A stretch of DNA of 64,000 nucleotides from Rahnella inusitata. GTDB lineage: Bacteria > Pseudomonadota > Gammaproteobacteria > Enterobacterales > Enterobacteriaceae. Location: contig NZ_JYDE01000007.1 in NCBI RefSeq assembly GCF_003263515.1, positions 62,001 through 126,000 on the forward strand, written 5' to 3'. Under the pieces are notes generated by a model. The model had not been told where the DNA came from, did not search any database, and worked only from the letters and a program-made list of their open reading frames with translations. A program made the translations under genes and the position numbers. Position 1 is the first letter of the stretch; each line of letters starts with the position of its first letter. Shown in pieces: positions 18,156 through 26,312 of this stretch.

Positions 18156-18247
18156 TCATCAGGCTTCAGCCGCCGCCCTGCGTGCCCTGCGGGTTATTCC
18201 ATTAACAAATATAAAGGCTATAAATAGAATTGCGTTGAAATAAAGGC

Positions 18248-18277
18248 TTGCTTAATAAATCCTGCTGTGTGTAAATA
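18248..18277 (+). promoter_or_regulatory. Cold-shock gene promoter
   Basis: TTGCTT, 17 nt, GTAAAT (or TAAATA with 18 nt) gives a good sigma-70 promoter. It places the transcript start near 18283-18287, just where the conserved leader sequence AACGGTTTG begins. Confidence 0.6.
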
Positions 18278-18282
18278 GCGTC

Positions 18283-18463
18283 AACGGTTTGTGGTTAAGA
18301 CCTATTTATGTAAGACATTTAGTAAAGCAGTTCCTGGTTCAAGTGATATAGCAAATCCTTTCTCCGACGAATTTCCTTCTCTGATGCATCCATAAGTATT
18401 TCAAATAAAAACAGACCTATATTGCCCTATGGCATCATAAAATAAAAAAAGAAGGTATTTCCT
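18283..18463 (+). promoter_or_regulatory. Long cspA-type 5' untranslated leader (RNA thermosensor)
   Basis: The 180-nt leader resembles that of E. coli cspA: AACGGTTTG at the start, a partially matching cold box (TGGTTAAGACC in place of TGACGTACAGACC), TAAAGCAGT, and a TATTGCCCTATGGCAT hairpin shortly before the ribosome binding site GAAGG. In the cspA family this leader folds differently at low temperature to expose the start codon. Confidence 0.7.
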
Positions 18464-18676
18464 ATGTCTACTAAAATGACTGGTTTAGTAAAATGGTTCG
18501 ACGCTGGTAAAGGTTTCGGTTTCATTAGCCCTGCAGACGGCAGCAAAGACGTGTTCGTACACTTCTCTGCAATCCAGAGCAATGATTTCAAAACCCTGGA
18601 CGAAGGTCAGAACGTAGAGTTCACCATCGAACAAGGCCAGAAAGGCCCTTCAGCGGGTAACGTTGTCGTTCTGTAA
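18464..18676 (+). CDS. Major cold-shock protein, CspA family
   Basis: 70-residue OB-fold RNA chaperone that melts RNA structure at low temperature. Both RNA-binding motifs are intact: KGFGFI (RNP1) and VFVHF (RNP2). The sequence [19 protein letters not shown] and the ending [15 protein letters not shown] put it closest to CspG/CspB-type members. Asp replaces the usual Asn at residue 13 (WFDAG). The long leader and a following terminator make it a single-gene unit. Which E. coli csp it corresponds to cannot be fixed. Confidence 0.95.
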   Translation: MSTKMTGLVKWFDAGKGFGFISPADGSKDVFVHFSAIQSNDFKTLDEGQNVEFTIEQGQKGPSAGNVVVL

Positions 18677-18776
18677 TGTCGCCTGATATTGAAGGCAAAT
18701 CACCTGCAATAGCGAAGATGGGGTAAACCCGGAGCAGACAGGAATCGTTGTTTCAATATCGACATTATGAACCACA

Positions 18777-18812
18777 AAAATAAACCCTGGCCAACGCCGG
18801 GGTTTATTATTT
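18777..18812 (+). terminator. Terminator after the cold-shock gene
   Basis: AATAAACCCTGGC and GCCGGGGTTTATT pair over 13 positions around a CAAC loop, then TATTT. It lies 100 nt after the stop codon. Confidence 0.8.
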
Positions 18813-19169
18813 AAAAGCTTCCAGAATTATTTCGGGAGCCACAACAGAAAAGCCGGTTTCTTTTTTCTCGCCATTTTTATCGAAATGAAAAATAGATAAT
18901 CAGGAAATAAAAAACTCAGCCGTTTTTTCTGTTGTGATAAGGCCGCGCTCAGGCCGCGTAATGTAGGAGTGTACGATGGACGCTTACGCCGCAATATGAC
19001 GGCCGGGAAAGCACCGGCAAATTCCCTTCATCCCTTGGGCTGACTCTGTGTTAGCTACGCCCGTTCCACCGAATCACTGGCTTATGTCAGCGCATCGGGA
19101 TTTTCTCTCTTGCCGCCTTGATTCACCCCACATGCTTTCGGGAATTGGCTTTTGCATCAATAACAACTT
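18813..19169. other. Gap without recognisable gene
   Basis: No gene supported. A seven-codon frame at 18976-18999 has a fair ribosome binding site (TAGGAG) but is too short to claim. The rest shows no clear promoter or repeat. Confidence 0.4.
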
Positions 19170-19216
19170 AAAAAAAAACCAAAAAAAAGCCAAAAAAAAG
19201 CCCGCACACGGCGGGC
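19170..19216 (-). terminator. Minus-strand terminator with three consecutive T-tracts
   Basis: On the minus strand GCCCGC-CGTGT-GCGGGC is followed by three runs of eight to nine T separated only by GGC and GG. It ends transcription coming from the small-membrane-protein genes at 19341-19815, about 125 nt after the last stop codon, or a small RNA within that stretch. Confidence 0.75.
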
Positions 19217-19340
19217 AAATAACAGGGTTCTACAGGGGTATTACACAGGGACATCACACAACATTTGATGGACTTACGATACCAAACGCTGTGTATGGTT
19301 TTGTCATCGCCCGGTAAGGTTACTCCAGCAGTTGTAAGCC

Positions 19341-19478
19341 TTATTTGTCTGCGTAATGACCAATTACCTGATCGATTTTGGCATCCGCCATCGCAATTCC
19401 CTTCTTAATCAATGACTCCGAACCGATGCTTGCCAGCAGAATAACGACAGCAACCACCAGTAATCCCTTGTATGTCAT
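19341..19478 (-). CDS. Small secreted or membrane protein (45 aa)
   Basis: Encodes MTYKGLLVVAVVILLASIGS followed by a polar, amphipathic tail ending DQVIGHYADK. The N-terminal hydrophobic segment could be a membrane anchor or a signal peptide. GAGAAG lies just before the ATG. It is the last of three tiny genes on this strand, followed by a strong terminator. Function unknown. Confidence 0.6.
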   Translation of the reverse strand: MTYKGLLVVAVVILLASIGSESLIKKGIAMADAKIDQVIGHYADK

Positions 19479-19577
19479 GTTTCTTCTCTCAGTGAGTGTG
19501 ATGTTCAGAGCAGGTTTTCAGGCAGATTTTGCGGCGATACGTTGTGTACCGCCACGGATTCTGAAGACTGGAAATCG

Positions 19578-19688
19578 TTAAACAGCCAGATGGCCGACGG
19601 TGAAGTAGGTCGTCAGACCCACGATGACCAGCAGCGCAATGGCCGCAGCGGTATAGAGAATGATGCGCCTGGGGCTGTAAAATGCCAT
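19578..19688 (-). CDS. Small single-span membrane protein (36 aa)
   Basis: Starts MAFYSPRRIILYTAAAIALL, continues with more hydrophobic residues and ends YFTVGHLAV. The positive residues before the helix predict an N-in orientation. AAGGA lies 8 nt before the ATG. It is the middle gene of the tiny-gene cluster; function unknown. Confidence 0.6.
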   Translation of the reverse strand: MAFYSPRRIILYTAAAIALLVIVGLTTYFTVGHLAV

Positions 19689-19728
19689 AGATATGTCCTT
19701 ATCGAAAAGGGCGGAACGGCGCCAGACG

Positions 19729-19815
19729 TTACAAAAGTTCCATCATCAGCGCCATCGCGTAGCCAATCGCTACGGAACCTCCGGCCATGATTAACCAAAA
19801 TGCAGTTGCTTTCAT
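19729..19815 (-). CDS. Small single-span membrane protein (28 aa)
   Basis: 28 residues, almost entirely one hydrophobic helix (MKATAFWLIMAGG, then AIGYAMALMMELL). The ribosome binding site AAGGAG at 7 nt spacing is the best of the cluster, which is the main support for a gene this short. First gene after the promoter at about 19870. Function unknown. Confidence 0.55.
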   Translation of the reverse strand: MKATAFWLIMAGGSVAIGYAMALMMELL

Positions 19816-19868
19816 TTCACACTCCTTGTGTCGGGACGGCGTGTCCCATTGATCGATTTCAAAGCGCA

Positions 19869-19874
19869 ATTATA
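19869..19874 (-). promoter_or_regulatory. -10 element for the tiny-gene cluster
   Basis: A perfect TATAAT on the minus strand, about 55 bp before the first tiny gene. The expected -35 position is poor, so an activator or stationary-phase sigma factor may be involved (inference). Confidence 0.4.
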
Positions 19875-20002
19875 ACAAACATATAAACCGCATGGATAAT
19901 TACGTGCTCCTATTTTAAGCGCTTTGTTTGAAAAAGACCCTCCGTAAACTGTGAACCGCCTCGCTATTCCATCTAAAAAGGAAAAACGCCTTAATTATCA
20001 GT

Positions 20003-20016
20003 TGTGCTTATGCACA
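20003..20016. promoter_or_regulatory. Candidate operator (palindrome) upstream of the sugar-acid operon
   Basis: TGTGC-TTAT-GCACA is a perfect interrupted palindrome about 150 bp before the transporter gene start. Protein unknown. Confidence 0.35.
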
Positions 20017-20023
20017 TGGCTCA

Positions 20024-20042
20024 ATTCATTGATAATATGAAT
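20024..20042. promoter_or_regulatory. Second inverted repeat upstream of the sugar-acid operon
   Basis: ATTCAT-N7-ATGAAT, 7 bp beyond the previous palindrome. Together they could bind one or two regulators of the transporter/dehydratase pair. Confidence 0.3.
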
Positions 20043-20164
20043 TAATTGTTGTCGCCAGTCTTTGCGGGTGATCAAACATTGGGCGAGTGCACAATGGCAA
20101 TTCACCGTGTTCGCTTCTTAAGTAGTGTTGCAGTTGTTCATTATTTCAACGCTAAGGGAACACC

Positions 20165-21502
20165 ATGAACGGTCATGAAAACAAAGCGGTAAGAAGTGCA
20201 AACCGCAAATTCTTTGCCCGCACCATTCCGATGCTCATCCTGATGTTGATCATTAACCAAATCGATCGCACCAACGTCGGCTTCATCAAACACAGCCTGG
20301 AAACAGACGTCGGCATCAGTACCGCCGCCTTCGGTTTCGGTGCCGGTCTGTTTTTCGTCGGTTACGCGCTGTTTGAAATCCCCAGCAATATGCTGATGGA
20401 CAAGTACGGCGCCCGCGTCTGGCTGACCCGCATTATGATCACCTGGGGCGCGGTGGTCTTTGCGATGGGTTTTGTTACCACGCCGATGCAGTTCTACGTG
20501 CTGCGCTTTTTACTCGGCGTCGCCGAAGCGGGCTTCTTCCCTGGGATCTTATTTTATTTCCGCAAATGGGTGCCTAACGTCTATCGCGGGCGTGCCACGG
20601 CGTTGATCCTCACCGGCTCGGCGGCGGCCTATCTGTTATCCGGCCCGGTTACCGGCGGATTGCTGGAATTGCATGATTTTATGGGATTACCCGGCTGGCA
20701 GTGGGTGCTGTTCATTGAAGGCGCGCTGTCGGTGTTAGTGGGGATCGTTGCCGCATTCTTCCTGGTTTCAAAACCGGAAGAAGCCAAATGGCTGACCGTC
20801 GAAGAAAAGCAGGCGCTCAGCACCGCGCTGCAAGAAGAGGCGAGTTCGCGTGACGTCCATACGCAGGGGCAGTCACGCTGGAAACTTATCACCGACGGCA
20901 AAATGGCCTATCTGTGCTTCCTGTTCTTCGTGATGTGCATGACCGGCTATACGCTGGTGTTCTGGCAACCGGAAATCATTGGCCGCATTCCGGGGCTGTC
21001 GCCGTTGCAGATTGGCTTGCTGAATTCGGTACCGTGGATTTGCGCGATTATCGCCATCAATATACTGGGCCGCGTCAGCGACAGGTTCCGTGGCAACCGG
21101 GAAACCATTCTGGCACTGGCGCTGATTGTCGCCGCCATCGGCACCTGTTTGTGTACGCTCGGCAGCCCGTGGTTTGGCCTGTTCGCGCTGTGCGTAGTGT
21201 GCATTGGCACGAAATCCAGCGCTGTGCTGTTCTGGCCTATCCCGCAAAGCCAGCTGCCGTCTTCTATCGTCGCGCCGGGCATTGCGCTTATCAACTCGCT
21301 GGGTAATCTCGGCGGATTCTTCGCGCCGGCGGTATTTGGCTATCTGCAACAGACCACCGGCAGCACGACTGCCGGGCTGTATATTCTCAGCGGTGCCTCC
21401 GTCTTCGCCGCCATCACACTATTTTTCACTAAAACTAACCGCACGCCAACACAACCTGACTATCACGCCCCGCAGGGATTGGAGCCAAAACGCCATGTCT
21501 GA
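20165..21502 (+). CDS. MFS transporter, anion:cation symporter family (sugar-acid uptake, GudP-like)
   Basis: 445-residue twelve-helix permease of the ACS branch that imports organic acids with protons. Family signatures: NQIDRTNVGFIKHSLETDVG in the first loop, GYALFEIPSNMLMDKYGARVW, and FLLGVAEAGFFPGILFYFRKW. GudP (glucarate/galactarate), TtuB (tartrate) and NicT (nicotinate) belong to this group; the overlapping downstream gene is a glucarate-dehydratase-type enzyme, so a hexarate or related sugar acid is the likely substrate. The dehydratase ATG lies inside the end of this gene (8-nt overlap). Confidence 0.88.
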   Translation: MNGHENKAVRSANRKFFARTIPMLILMLIINQIDRTNVGFIKHSLETDVGISTAAFGFGAGLFFVGYALFEIPSNMLMDKYGARVWLTRIMITWGAVVFAMGFVTTPMQFYVLRFLLGVAEAGFFPGILFYFRKWVPNVYRGRATALILTGSAAAYLLSGPVTGGLLELHDFMGLPGWQWVLFIEGALSVLVGIVAAFFLVSKPEEAKWLTVEEKQALSTALQEEASSRDVHTQGQSRWKLITDGKMAYLCFLFFVMCMTGYTLVFWQPEIIGRIPGLSPLQIGLLNSVPWICAIIAINILGRVSDRFRGNRETILALALIVAAIGTCLCTLGSPWFGLFALCVVCIGTKSSAVLFWPIPQSQLPSSIVAPGIALINSLGNLGGFFAPAVFGYLQQTTGSTTAGLYILSGASVFAAITLFFTKTNRTPTQPDYHAPQGLEPKRHV

Positions 21503-22841
21503 TACACCAAAAATTGTCGAAATGCAGGTCATCCCGGTTGCCGGTTACGACAGCATGTTGCTCAATATCGCCGGTGCACATAATTGTTATTTCACCCGTA
21601 TCCTGCTGGTGCTAAAAGATAGCGAAGGGCATACGGGCGTCGGCGAGTCGCCCGCGACGGGCGTTGTGCTGAAGATCCTCAATGAGGCGATCCCGCATAT
21701 CGTCGGCCAGGAGATCGGCAAAATGAATCAGCTGGTCAGCGATTTGCATAAACGCGATCTGGAAGAAAACCGTGCACCGCAGCCCGTGCTGCCCGGCTTT
21801 CGTCCGTGGGATCTCGAGCGGCACCACAACGCGGTTGCCGTGCTGGAAACGGCGCTGCTGGATCTGATGGGGCAGCATCTTAATCAGCCGGTCGCGCAAC
21901 TGCTCGGGCCGGGTAAACAGCGCGATGAAGTGCCGGTGCTCGGTTATCTGTTTTACATCGCCGACCGGCAGAAAACGGATCTGGCCTATCAGGAAGGGAA
22001 AGTGCAACCGGGGCAACATGCGTGGTATCACCTGCGCCATCAGGAGGCGATGACGCACGAGAAAGTTGTGCAACTGGCCGAAGCCGCGCAGGACAAATAC
22101 GGTTTTAAGGATTTCAAACTGAAGGGCGGCGTGCTGGCTGGGGAGGCAGAGATCGACACCGTGCGGGCACTGAAACAACGTTTTCCACAGGCGCGGATCA
22201 CCGTCGATCCGAATGCGTCCTGGTCGCTGGATCAGGCGATTGCGCTGTGCAAAGACATGCACGGTATTTTGTCTTACGTCGAAGATCCGTGCGGCGCAGA
22301 GCAGGGGTTTTCCGGGCGGGAAACGCTGGCTGAGTTTAAGCGCGCCACCGGATTACCGGTCGCGACGAATATGATAGCCAACGACTGGCGGCAGATGAGC
22401 CATGCGTTGCAGCTTAACGCCATCGATATTCCGCTGGCGGATCCGCATTACTGGTCGATGCGCGGCGCGAATACTATCGGAACGTTATGCAATGCGTGGG
22501 GGCTGACGCTCGGCTGTCATTCCAACAATCACTTTGACGTATCGCTGGCCATGCTGGCGCATCTCGGGGTTGCCGCGCCCGGTGACATTACGCCGTTTGA
22601 TACGCACTGGATCTGGCAGGAAGGCCAGCATCTGACGAAAAATCCGCTGCAAATTAAAGACGGTAAGCTGGCGCTTAACGAACTGCCGGGGCTGGGCGTG
22701 GAGCTGGATATGGACGCGGTCGGTATTGCCCATCAGCGCTACAACACTATGACGCAAAAAGATCGCGATGATGCGATTGCGATGCAGTATCTGATTCAGG
22801 GATGGAAATTCGACGGCAAGCGCGCGACGCTGGTGCGCTGA
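21495..22841 (+). CDS. Glucarate dehydratase family protein (enolase superfamily)
   Basis: 448-residue enolase-superfamily dehydratase of the GudD/GudX type, which removes water from D-glucarate or a similar aldarate to give a keto-deoxy acid. The catalytic set is visible: KxK in FKDFKLKGG, the metal ligands Asp in VDPNASW and Glu in YVEDPCGAEQG, Asn in VATNMIANDW, and the catalytic His in GCHSNNHFD. The MQVIPVAGYDSMLLNIAGAH start matches both E. coli GudD and its paralogue GudX; the His motif has the GudX-type Cys. Whether it acts on glucarate is therefore open. ATG at 21495 chosen by homology; it overlaps the transporter gene. Confidence 0.9.
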   Translation: MSDTPKIVEMQVIPVAGYDSMLLNIAGAHNCYFTRILLVLKDSEGHTGVGESPATGVVLKILNEAIPHIVGQEIGKMNQLVSDLHKRDLEENRAPQPVLPGFRPWDLERHHNAVAVLETALLDLMGQHLNQPVAQLLGPGKQRDEVPVLGYLFYIADRQKTDLAYQEGKVQPGQHAWYHLRHQEAMTHEKVVQLAEAAQDKYGFKDFKLKGGVLAGEAEIDTVRALKQRFPQARITVDPNASWSLDQAIALCKDMHGILSYVEDPCGAEQGFSGRETLAEFKRATGLPVATNMIANDWRQMSHALQLNAIDIPLADPHYWSMRGANTIGTLCNAWGLTLGCHSNNHFDVSLAMLAHLGVAAPGDITPFDTHWIWQEGQHLTKNPLQIKDGKLALNELPGLGVELDMDAVGIAHQRYNTMTQKDRDDAIAMQYLIQGWKFDGKRATLVR

Positions 22842-23042
22842 TTACAGGTAATCGCTGCCGGAAGTCAGTGTGCTGTGTGCGCTGGCATCAAGCGTTGTGG
22901 ACGGCTGATAGCTGCTTTCGCTGGCTTTACGGCTCAGTTCTGATGCGACTTCCTGTGCGCTGGAAGGGTAGGCTACGGCGAAACTGTTAAACGCGGTAAG
23001 GCTGAGCATCAGGCTGAAAAGAGCGAGGGTGGTGCGTTTCAT
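22842..23042 (-). CDS. Hypothetical exported small protein
   Basis: 66 residues with a clear signal peptide (MKRTTLALFSLMLSLTAFN, likely cut after FAVA) and a mature part rich in Ser, Ala and Thr, ending SGSDYL. No domain recognised; one possible relation is to short periplasmic stress proteins, but I cannot support it. The ribosome binding site is weak. Its stop codon directly abuts that of the convergent dehydratase gene. Confidence 0.65.
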   Translation of the reverse strand: MKRTTLALFSLMLSLTAFNSFAVAYPSSAQEVASELSRKASESSYQPSTTLDASAHSTLTSGSDYL

Positions 23043-23177
23043 GGTCGGGTGTCCGGTGTATTCACATTGGTTCATAAGTATTGTGTGAATCAGCCACTGA
23101 ACGGATATGCTTTATTCATAAGAAACGGGAGCTAATTACGCTCCCGTTCATCATTTATGATGCGCTCAAGTGCTGGT

Positions 23178-24428
23178 TTACACGTGCTGGAGCGTATTAT
23201 GACCTGCTTCTGATTTATTCGGTAAGCGAATCGTGGCAGAAAGAACCAATGACACCATCAATAATACGGTGATGATGCTGAAGGTCACCGCGAAACCACC
23301 GAACAGTGAAGCTACCAGAGAAGCGAAGATGCTGCCGATACCAAAACCGAGATACAGCAGACCGTAGTTTTTGGTCATGTTGTTCAGGCCGAAGAAATCG
23401 CTGACCAGTGACGGATACACGGTGATAGTCCCGCCGAAGCTGAAGGCGACACAGGCCACGGAGATGAAGAACATGGTTTCATTCATGTGAGTGAACAACA
23501 TCATGCTCATCCCGGCCAGAGAGACGATTTGCGCGATGGAAATCACGCGAATGCGCTGCATTTTGTCAGACAGCACGCCGAGCACCAGACGGCCACTCAG
23601 GTTAGCAATCGCGATGACGGTCACGGCGTTAGCGGCGGTCAGGGCGTCCAGTTTCACCAGACTTTGTCCGATATCCTTCGCCACACCAATCACATACAAG
23701 CCGCTCATGCAGGCAGTCAGGAACATCAGCGCCAGCATCCAGTACTGTGGCGCGCGAACCGCTTCGGCCAGCGTGAATTCGCGGCTGTCTTTGCTGTTAT
23801 CGTTCAAAGAGTTCTCTTCGCGAGTCACATCAGCGGTTTCCTGTTTCGGCGCATCTTTCATCATCAGTGCACCAGTAATCACCATCACCATCGCCACGCC
23901 GCCCCAGATCATGAAGGTGTTTTGCAAACCTTCCGTCGCCAGCAGATGACCGCATACGAATTTGAACAGCAGGCTGCCTAAACCGTAGGCACCGATTGCG
24001 CAGGCGGAGATCATCCCTTTACGCTCAGGGAACCATTTTACGCAGTTGGAAAGCGTCAGCAGATAACCCGCACCGTCCGCCAGACCGACCAGCACACCGG
24101 CGCTGATATACAGCATGATCACATTGTCGGAATGCGCAGTCAGGAAGAACCCGGCAGCCATCAGCACACCGGCGGCGATGGTGACGTTGCGAACGCCGAA
24201 ACGTTCCTGAAGTTTGCCTGCGACGGAAGAAGAGATAGCCAGACACAGGCTGAGGATCCCGAAGGTCAGTGCGACGCGACTGACCGGCTCACCCAGCTTT
24301 TCAGAAAGCTGACCGTTGAACAGACTCCAGGTGTACACAGATCCCAGCGCGAGTTGAGTCAGAATTGTACCGGCCAGAGTCAGCCAGCGGGTACGGTTGT
24401 AGTTCGGCATGCCAGATTTGTCACTCAT
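23178..24428 (-). CDS. yhjX: MFS transporter YhjX (OFA family)
   Basis: 416-residue membrane transporter of the oxalate/formate antiporter family, highly similar to E. coli YhjX (RTRWLTLAGTILTQLALGSV, SSSVAGKLQERFGVRNVTIA, GYLLTLSNCVKWFPERKG, LTACMSGLYVIGVAKDIGQS). E. coli yhjX is the main target of the pyruvate-sensing YpdA/YpdB two-component system. The start at 24428 is preferred over an upstream ATG because GGGAG lies 8 nt before it. A YpdB-type repeat pair is present upstream. The transported compound, probably a small carboxylate such as pyruvate, is not proven. Confidence 0.93.
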   Translation of the reverse strand: MSDKSGMPNYNRTRWLTLAGTILTQLALGSVYTWSLFNGQLSEKLGEPVSRVALTFGILSLCLAISSSVAGKLQERFGVRNVTIAAGVLMAAGFFLTAHSDNVIMLYISAGVLVGLADGAGYLLTLSNCVKWFPERKGMISACAIGAYGLGSLLFKFVCGHLLATEGLQNTFMIWGGVAMVMVITGALMMKDAPKQETADVTREENSLNDNSKDSREFTLAEAVRAPQYWMLALMFLTACMSGLYVIGVAKDIGQSLVKLDALTAANAVTVIAIANLSGRLVLGVLSDKMQRIRVISIAQIVSLAGMSMMLFTHMNETMFFISVACVAFSFGGTITVYPSLVSDFFGLNNMTKNYGLLYLGFGIGSIFASLVASLFGGFAVTFSIITVLLMVSLVLSATIRLPNKSEAGHNTLQHV

Positions 24429-24508
24429 AGTGGGTTCTCCCGAGCGAAGTAGATTCAATTAACTGTGGCTATGATAGTCCCCGGGAATATGTGCGGTTCA
24501 TTTGCGGC

Positions 24509-24539
24509 GTGAGATGCATGAGTTGCGGAATGAAATGCA
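24509..24539 (-). promoter_or_regulatory. YpdB-type response regulator binding site upstream of yhjX
   Basis: On the minus strand TGCATTTCAT, exactly 11 nt, TGCATCTCAC. The published YpdB target is a GGCATTTCAT direct repeat with N11 spacing; the first copy matches 9/10 and the second 7/10. It lies 80-110 bp before yhjX, as in E. coli. Confidence 0.7.
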
Positions 24540-24733
24540 TTTATGAGGGTATGAGTCGCCATTTTCGGGCTAAAAACGCCCCGAAATTCGACTTAAAATG
24601 CCTCCGCAGCCCTTGCGGGACGCGGTTTTTAGTTGATCTGGATCACTAATCGGTTATTTAGTTTTTTGGGCAGGGGCGTTCGGGGGAAAGGGGCGAAAAT
24701 TTGCCCCTGCTAGTCGGAACAATGAAAGGGGGG

Positions 24734-25510
24734 TCACACCACTTGCGCATTCAGCGCCGCGTTGATTGCGGCGGCCACGCCGGTGGGATTTTCCCACATC
24801 ATCGAATGGCCAGCCTGTGGGACAACGGCGGTGTGAATGCCGTGCTGCGGCAGAACCGCGACGTCGGGCTCCGGCAGGGAGAACTCACCGAACAGTACCG
24901 TGGCGGGCATTTCAAGCTGATAAAGCTGCTCACGCCACGATGTTGCCTCGCCTTTCACCAGCCCGACGGCCTGACGGTGAATGGCCAGCGGTGAAGCTAC
25001 CGCCATCGACCCTGCCCAAACCTGATCATTACCACGCACCGCAATCTCAATCAGCCGCGCATGCCCTTCGTCGAGATAGTCTTCTTCAGAATATTTCGCG
25101 ACAGCCCGACTGAACGCGCCGCCACCGGCATCCAGATTCGGCTCGGCAACGATCAGCCGCTGGATGAGATCCGGACGCCGGGACGCGACCATAATGGCAA
25201 TGCTGCCGCCCATGCTGTGGCCGATAAGATTCACCTGCGGCACGGAGAGATTTTCCAGCCAGGCGATTACGCAGTCAACGTGGGCCTGCAGGCTGTAGCT
25301 GAAATCCTGCGGTTTATCGCTGAAACCTGAACCGGCTAAATCGAGCAGGAAGGAACGTCGCGGGCGCAGTGACGCGTCGGTCGCCACGCGTGGAAAATCG
25401 CAAGATGATGCGCAACCCAGACCGTGTATAAACACCAGCGGAACCCCAAGCCCTGATAATTCATGGAACCGTAAATAGAAGTCTGCCCCAGGCACTTTGA
25501 AAGATCTCAT
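24734..25510 (-). CDS. Alpha/beta-hydrolase
   Basis: 258-residue single-domain alpha/beta-hydrolase. The oxyanion-hole motif FIHGLGCASS, the nucleophile elbow IGHSMGGS with Ser at about residue 97, and the catalytic His in the late motif QAGHSMMWENP are all present; the acid is probably the Asp of EPDVAVLPQ or the Glu of FGEFSLPE. No signal peptide, so cytoplasmic. The substrate is not deducible; esterase or C-C hydrolase activity are both possible. Divergent from the 25654 gene. Confidence 0.85.
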   Translation of the reverse strand: MRSFKVPGADFYLRFHELSGLGVPLVFIHGLGCASSCDFPRVATDASLRPRRSFLLDLAGSGFSDKPQDFSYSLQAHVDCVIAWLENLSVPQVNLIGHSMGGSIAIMVASRRPDLIQRLIVAEPNLDAGGGAFSRAVAKYSEEDYLDEGHARLIEIAVRGNDQVWAGSMAVASPLAIHRQAVGLVKGEATSWREQLYQLEMPATVLFGEFSLPEPDVAVLPQHGIHTAVVPQAGHSMMWENPTGVAAAINAALNAQVV

Positions 25511-25734
25511 CTCAATCCTTTGTTTTTATAAGAGAGTAATGGGCGGATTATAAGCAGGTTTTTTAGTTAACACTGTATAAAAAACGAGTCATTAGATGAG
25601 TGTTTGGCAACCCATTATTTATGAGAAGTAATTTGGCTTAAGACATTCTGCTTATGAATATTTATTTGCAGGCTCTTCCCACCAGCCGGGCAAGTGATAG
25701 CATGGCGTTCTTACTCACTTTATGGATTTATCTG

Positions 25735-26100
25735 ATGGTCAGGTCAGGCGGTTGTGTGGCGGTGATGTTGGCGCTGGCGTCGTTTTCAGCATCGGCTGTT
25801 ACGCAATATCAATGTGTTTTAACCCATCATACGCAGTCGGATGATGGCAGTGATGTCTCTGAAGTGGTGAATAAAAACGCCGCTGTTTATGATGCGGGCA
25901 ATACGTTCAGTTTTTCACCGGATGGTAGCAAACTGATCACCAGCCCTGAACTGACCGACATTATCGGCAAAGACAATCAGCCGATGAAAGCGGGCGCGCA
26001 GGATAACCTGATGTATATCCACACTAAAGACAGCTTTGTGGTCGCTACCCAGACCGAAGGTTACGTCTATGGGGATTGCAAACTCAACACCGCCAAATAA
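25735..26100 (+). CDS. Hypothetical exported protein
   Basis: From the ATG at 25735 the product has 121 residues: a signal peptide (MVRSGGCVAVMLALASFSAS, cut near SASA) and a mature domain with two cysteines (TQYQCVL and YGDCKLN) that could form one disulfide. In-frame upstream starts, the earliest at 25654, would add a stretch that reads poorly as a signal sequence. Repeating beta-like segments (NTFSFSPDGSKLI, SFVVATQTEGYVYG) suggest a small periplasmic beta domain. Family not recognised. Confidence 0.65.
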   Translation: MVRSGGCVAVMLALASFSASAVTQYQCVLTHHTQSDDGSDVSEVVNKNAAVYDAGNTFSFSPDGSKLITSPELTDIIGKDNQPMKAGAQDNLMYIHTKDSFVVATQTEGYVYGDCKLNTAK

Positions 26101-26312
26101 AAGGCGTCCCCTTTCAGGCAGCAGGTGCGTTGGCCGGATCCGCCACGCACTGCAATATTCCTGCAATAAATAGAAACACTCCTGCTACTTCATTAGCACA
26201 CTTCTTATAGTCGCCTGTTGCAGGGCGGGCTATCCTTTCGCACTTTTCCAGACCCCACTCTTTTTCATTTCGCCCGCTTTAAGAAGCAGATAATAAAGGT
26301 AGTTGCCCGCTT

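Noticed and set aside
18976-18999. Seven-codon frame with a fair TAGGAG site
   Set aside because: Too short to support, not followed by a gene it could lead into, and no attenuator structure.
19048-19317. 89-codon plus-strand frame
   Set aside because: It runs through the A-tracts of the minus-strand terminator (the KKNQKKAKKKP stretch) and lacks a start signal.
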